Source: CAZLMW01 sp964560875 (GTDB lineage: Bacteria > Myxococcota_A > UBA9042). From it: 64,000 bases of DNA. The notes under the pieces are model-generated. The model made no database searches, had not been told where the DNA came from, and saw only the letters and a list, made by a program, of their open reading frames with translations. Position 1 is the stretch's first letter; each line of letters opens with the position of its first letter. Below are positions 12,101 through 18,100 of the stretch, piece after piece. The stretch is taken from positions 28,632 to 92,631 of the forward strand of contig CAZLMW010000011.1 in the NCBI GenBank assembly GCA_964560875.1, written 5' to 3'. The position numbers and the translations under genes were made by a program.

Positions 12101-15100
12101 TGTCGACACCGTCGCAGATCTCGGTCGCGCCCTTGTTGACCAGGTTGTTGGTGTCGTCGCAGTCACCGCCCTGCGTGCCCACGTAATCGCCCTCGGGCTT
12201 GCAGATGCACTTGCTGCCGGACGCCGACGCGCCGTAGCCGTCCTTGTCCTTGTCGATAAAGTAAACCTTGCAACCGCTCGCGCCCTCGTCGTTGTCCGAG
12301 CCGCTGCAGTTCTCGTCGACCGTGTTGCCGCAGATCTCCTTGGCGCCCGGGTTGATGGCCGCGTTGGTGTCCGCGCAGTCACCGCCACCCTTCTTGCACG
12401 TCGGCGGGGTGCCGATCGTCTTCATATTGGCGTCGCAGTAGTCGTCGTTGTCGTCGTCACAACCCTCGTCAATCTTGCCGTTGCAGTTGTTGTCCTTGCC
12501 GTCGCACAGCTCGTTACCGGCCGGGCTGACGGTCGCGTCGTCGTCGTCGCAATCCTTGCCACCGAGCGGGCAGAGGTTGGGCGTGCCGATGACGACCATC
12601 TTCTCGTCGCAGAACTTGTCACCGTCGTCGTTGCAGCCGTCATCGACCTGCGTGTTGCAGTCGTTGTCAGCGTCGTCGCAGACTTCCTTGGCGCCCGGGT
12701 TGACCGTCTTGACGTTGTCGTTGCAATCGCCCTTCTTCGACGCGGTGTAGGGCTTCTCTTTGGCGCACAGACACTGCGTCAGGTCGATGCCGTAGCCGTC
12801 GAGATCGTTGTCGTAGAAGTACTTGGTGCAGCCCGTCGCGCCCGCTTCGTCAACGTCGCCGTCGCAGTCGTTGTCCTTCGTATCGCAGGCTTCGGTCGCG
12901 TCCGGGTTGATCGTGTTGTCGTTGTCGTTGCAGTCCTTACCGGTCGGCGCCGTGTAGGCACCCGCCGCAAGACAAAGGCACTTGCTGCTGTTGACGCCGT
13001 GCTTGTCACCGTCGGAGTCGAAGTAGAACGTCTTGCAACCCTTGGCGTTTTCGTCGTTCTTGCTGCCGTTGCAGTTGTCGTCGATGGCGTTGCCGCAGAC
13101 CTCGTTGGCGCCCGGGTTGACGTCGTTGTTGAAGTCGTCGCAGTCGCCACCGCCGTTCGTGCAGACCTTCGGCGCCGGTGCCTTCACGAGCAGCCCCGCG
13201 TCGCAGTATCCGTCTTTGTCCTTGTCGCAGCCGGTGTCGATCGTGCCGTCGCAGTTGGTGTCGAGATCGTCGCAGCTCTCGGTCGCGCCGGGGTGAATGG
13301 TCTTGACCTTGTCGTTGCAGTCGCCAGGGCCGTTCTTGCAGACCGGCGGGGCGTCGAGCAGGCCGCCGGTGCAGACCACCTCGACGTAGAGGTGCTTGCC
13401 AACGCCACCACACGGGTCGCCAAAGATGGAGTTGTTCGCATCGAGGGTGCACGACGTCTTGCCGACACACGCCGCCTTGATCTTGTCGATCGAGACCGCA
13501 GCGTGGCACGTCGACGTCTTGAAGCCGCCGCACGTACCGGTCGGGGTGCCGTAGGAGGCGAAGACGACCGACTTGACCGTACCGCCGCCAGCGCAGGTGA
13601 GCGTCGTGGCAGGCTGGTGCTCAACCGCGGTGCCGCACGTGTTCTTGTCGCCGATCTTGGCCTTCGCGTAACCCATGTCCGCGTCGCAGTACCCGTCGAG
13701 GTCGTCGTCGCAGCCTTCGTCGGTCTTGCCGTCGCACTGGTCGTCGACGCCGTTGCAGATCTCGGTCGCAAACGGGTTGATCGCCGGGTCGGCGTCGTCG
13801 CAATCCTGCTGGTTGGTGACCTTGAAGACACCTTCAGCCACGCACAAGCACTTGGAGTTGCTGCCGCCGAACGTGTCGTTGTCGCTGTCAGCAAAGAGCT
13901 TGATGCAGCCGATGGCGTTGACATCGTTTTGGCTGCCGTCGCAGTTGTCGTCCTTGCCGTTGCCGCAGACCTCGGCCTTACCGGGGTTGACCGCCGCGTC
14001 GAAGTCGTCGCAGTCGCCGCCGCCGGACGGACAGACCTTCGGCTTGCCGACGACCTTCTTGCCCTTGTTGCAGTAGCCGTCTTTGTCTTGGTCGCAGTTG
14101 TTGTCGACGATGAAGTCGCAGTCGTTGTCGATGTTGTCGCAGATCTCCGGCATGCCGGGGTTGATCTGCGCATCGTTGTCCTTGCAGTCACCGGGCTGAA
14201 CCGCGTTGAACTTGCCGACCGGGACGCAGGTGCGCTGGTTGTTGTTGCTGCCCCACTTGTCGCCGTCACCGTCGTAGAACCAAGGCTTGCTGTTCTTGGC
14301 GTTGATGTCGTTGTTGGTGCCGTTGCAGTTGTCGTCCTCGGGCGTGTTGCAGTCTTCGTTCATGCCCGGGTTGACGGTCTTCTTGCTGTCATCGCAGTCG
14401 CTGCCGCCGAACGGGCACACCTTGGGCTTGCCGGACGTGTAGATACCGGCGTCGCAGTATTTGTCGCCGTCCTTGTCGCAATCTTCGTCGGTCTTGCCGT
14501 CGGAGTTGTTGTCCTTGTCGTCGCAGATTTCCTTGCCCTCGGGGTTGATCGCGGGGTCGGTATCTTCGGTGTCACCCGGACCCTTGGGGCAAGCCAGGAT
14601 CGGCTCGGCCTTCGGGTCGTACTTCATATTGGTGTCGCAGAACTTGTCACCGTCGTTGTCGCAGCCTTCGTCGACCGTGCCGTCACAGTTGTCGTCGAGG
14701 TTGTTGCAGATCTCAGCGACGCCGGGGTTGACCACCTGCTTGGAGTCGTCGCAATCGCCCGGCTTCTCGGACTTGAACAGCCCCTCGGCCTTGCACAGAC
14801 ACTTGAACGGCGCGGTGCCCCACCCGTCGGAATCCTGGTCGGTGTACTGGTTCTTGCAATCGACCGCGTTGATGTCGTTGTCGCTGCCGTTGCAGTCGTC
14901 GTCGTAGGCGGTGTTGCAGTCTTCCTTCTTGCCCGGGTTGATATCGAGGTTGCCGTCGTTGCAGTCGCCGCCCTTGGTGGCCTTGAACGTGCCGTCGGGC
15001 TGGCAGAGGCAGCGCGCGCTACCGGTGCCATAGCCGTCCGAATCGAGATCCTTGAAGTACTGCTTGCAGCCCGACGCGCCTTCCTCGTCGGTCTTGCCGT

Positions 15101-18100
15101 CGCAATCGTCATCCTTGCCGTTGCCGCAAATCTCGGTCGCGCCCGGGTTGATCGTGCCGACCTTGTCCTGGCAGTCGTCGCCCGGAATCTGCTTGTCGTC
15201 GGCAGGCTTGGTCGTGTTGACGCACTTGGCGCTCTTGGTGACCTTCATGTCGACGTTGCAGTAGCCGTCGCCATCGTCGTCGCAGAGCTCGTCGATCTTG
15301 AGGTCGCAGTCGTTGTCGATGCCGTCGCAAACCTCGGTGCAAGCCGGGTCGCCGCAGCAGGACGCCCAGTCATTGCAGTCGACGAGCTTGTTGTTGTTGT
15401 TGTCGAGGCCGTCGTCGCAAATCTCGCCCGCTTCGCACGCGATCTCGAGGTCGAACTGCGCGGACTTATCCTTCCCGGGCACGTCGACGACGATGTAGTA
15501 CTTGATGCCCTTGGCTGCCGGGAACGCCAGCGAGGCCTTGCCACCCGAGACCGGCTTGCTGGTCGCGACGCAACCTTCGGGGTCGCAGCCCTTGGCAGTG
15601 GACTTGAGAACGAACAGACGCGCCTGGGTGTTGGTCACGTTGTTGAGGTAGACGGTGACCGGGCCGGACTTGTCGTTGACGAACTCGTAGGCAACTTCCT
15701 TGCCGTCGAACGCGATCGAAGGATCGCACTTGTAGTTCTTGACGATGTGCGTGGCGTCGCCGCCGTTGGTAACGAGCTTGGTGGCCTTCGCGCCGCATTT
15801 GAAGGAGGTCTGCGAAGCGCACAGGCAGGTGTTGGTGCTCTTGCAGTCGCCGGTCTTGGTGTCGCAAACGTCCGTCGTGCAGGAGTTGCCATCGTTGCAG
15901 TCCGTGTTCTTCTTGCAGTTGGGGAAGCCGTTATCGAAGAACTCGAAGATCTTCTTCATCAGCTCAAGCGGCGTGTTGTCTGTGCGGACACCCGAGAAGA
16001 GAATCGATGAGCCAATGGTGCGGTACTTCGCAGTCGGGTTGTCGTGGCCGACGTGGACCCAGAACTTCTCGACGCCGTTGTTGCGCAGCAGGTTGCCGGT
16101 GCGCTTGACCTCGGTCTTGCCCTGGATCTGGTCGTTGCCGGAGTTGTAGTCGAAGGACTGATCGTACTTCCACGTCATGCCGCCGGTGCCGTCTTCGTAG
16201 GTACGGAAGCCGAGCAGCGGGCCGGTGACGCCGTTTGGCGACTCATCGAGGACGCCCTCGATCTTGAAGTCGGTGTGCAGCGAAGTCGGCGTGTCAAAGA
16301 CCCAGGTGTCGCCACCTTCCATGTAGATGCGGCCGCCCTGCGCCAGGTACAGCTTGAGGGCCTTGACCTCGGTCTCCTTGAGCGCGTGGTTCTTCGGGTA
16401 CACACCCAGGAGGACGAACACGGCATCGAACTTGCTGTAGTCGGAGTAGAGCGACAGGTCTTCGATCACCTGCACGAACTTGCCGGCCTGCTTGATGTTC
16501 GAGCGGACGACCTCGGCGTGGACCTTCGGCACCTCGGTCGGCTTCCAGACGACGATGCCGCCCTTGTACGTGACCGTCACTTTGAGGGTGCATTCGCGGT
16601 ACAGGTGGCCGTCGGTGACCTTGACCGTGATCTCGTGCTCGCCGACGTCGTCAAGGCTCGGGTTGAGCTTGAGCGTCGCGTTCCAGCTGTTGTCCAGGAA
16701 GAAGTAGATCGCGCTGCTGATGCCGGCGAACTTGGGCGCCTTGACGAGGCTGAAGCTGAGGATCGCGTCGAGGTCGGCGTCCTTGGCCTTGATCGGAACG
16801 GTCGTGATGTTGCCGACTTCGGCGACCTGGTTGGGCGGGCACGAAGCGAACGTCGGCGCTGAACCCTTGGCCGCGCAGAAGTTGTCCATCGAGAAGCGCG
16901 TCAGGTTGAAGGACGAGGTGCCGGCCACACACACCGCGAGACGCAGGCCGTTGGAGCCGCTCAGGTTCTGCGGAAGAACCACGTCGACAGTCTCGGGACC
17001 GAGGTTGCTGGTCGTCTTGAACGTGTCAACCAGCGTCGCGTTGGTCCAGTCGGCGTTTTCACCGTCGAGGCTGCCGAGGATTTCGATCGCGGTGTTGCCG
17101 GCGTTCTTCACGAACTCGCGGTCGAACTGCAGCGTGATGGTCTTGGCGCCAGCGGCCTTGAAGATCGGCGACTGCAGGCAGGTCTTGTAGTTGAGCTTGA
17201 TCGGCGTCCAATCAAAGCGCGCGTGTTGGTCGGGGCCGAGACCGCCGCTCGTGCCGACCTTCCAGTTGGTCTTCGCGGTGCCCTTGAGATCGGTCGGGTT
17301 CCAGCCCATCAGGGGCAGTGTCTTCTGGCTGCTGAAGTCTTGGCAGTAGCCGATCTCGAAGGTGCAGACGGGCTTGGCGACGGCCACGCACGAGCGCGTT
17401 CCGTCGGGCTGCGTCAGGCACTTACCCACACCGCACTCGGAGTTGAGGGACGCGCAGTCAACGGCCTCGGTAGCGGCGCTGCAGCACAGCTTCTCGCCGC
17501 CAAGCGAGCTGTAGTTGAGGCACTCGTTGAAGACGCACAGGTCGTGGGTACACGCGTCGCCGTCGGAGCAGTCGAACTTATCGATGCAACAGCCCTTGAT
17601 CGCGGTGTGGGCGCAGGCGCCGTTGAGGCAGGTATCGTTGGTGCACTTGTTCTTGTCGTCGCAGTCGGTGGCAGCGGTGAGCGTCGTGCAGGTGCAGTTG
17701 GCGTCGGGCTTGATCGTGCACGTACCGACCTTGGTGACCGCGTCGATGTTGTCGCAGCTGGCGACTTCGCACGCGCTCGACGGGCAATCCTTGACGCTGG
17801 TGCAGCAGCCGTTCTTCGGAGCAGTGTGGCGGCACTGGTTGTTGACGCAGAAGTCGATCGTGCAGCCGTTCTTATCGTCGCACTTGGTCAGCGCGTCCTT
17901 GTCGTCGATGCAGCAACCGGCCTTGCTTTCATACGCGCACTTGTTGGTCTTCTGGTCGCAGGTGTCGATGGTGCACGTCAGGTTGTCGATGCACTCGAAG
18001 TCCTTGGTGCAGCAGCCCTTGGCGGCCTTGTTCTCGCAGGTGCCGCAGCCGTCCTTGATGGCGCACGAGTCGACCGTGCAGGGCAGGCCGTCGTCGCAAT

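Larger units (their letters stand above)
10100..15450 (-). repeat. Main MopE-type metal-binding repeat array of the giant lipoprotein
   Basis: Residues ~1466-3250 are built from units such as GDCDDxxxxINPGAxEICDGxDNDCDG-x-DEGCDxDGDGYCD. This is the motif of the Pfam Cu-binding_MopE family, named after the copper-binding surface protein of Methylococcus. Two subtypes alternate: one ends in KVCPNGGGDC, the other in a YFYDxDxDGYG-CLC-G segment. Asp-rich loops suggest Ca2+ as an alternative ligand to copper. Two lectin domains are inserted in the array. Confidence 0.8.

Noticed and set aside
10100..15450. Regularly spaced repeats that might suggest a CRISPR array
   Set aside because: The repeats are diverged, in frame, longer than CRISPR repeats and encode the MopE motif; there are no cas genes.
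10212..16010. A 1932-codon open frame on the + strand, opposite the giant lipoprotein gene
   Set aside because: It mirrors the Asp/Cys/Gly-rich repeat DNA of the real gene, has a Val/Ala/Asp-only composition and no domain, and lacks a ribosome site. High GC with strong codon bias makes such antisense frames.
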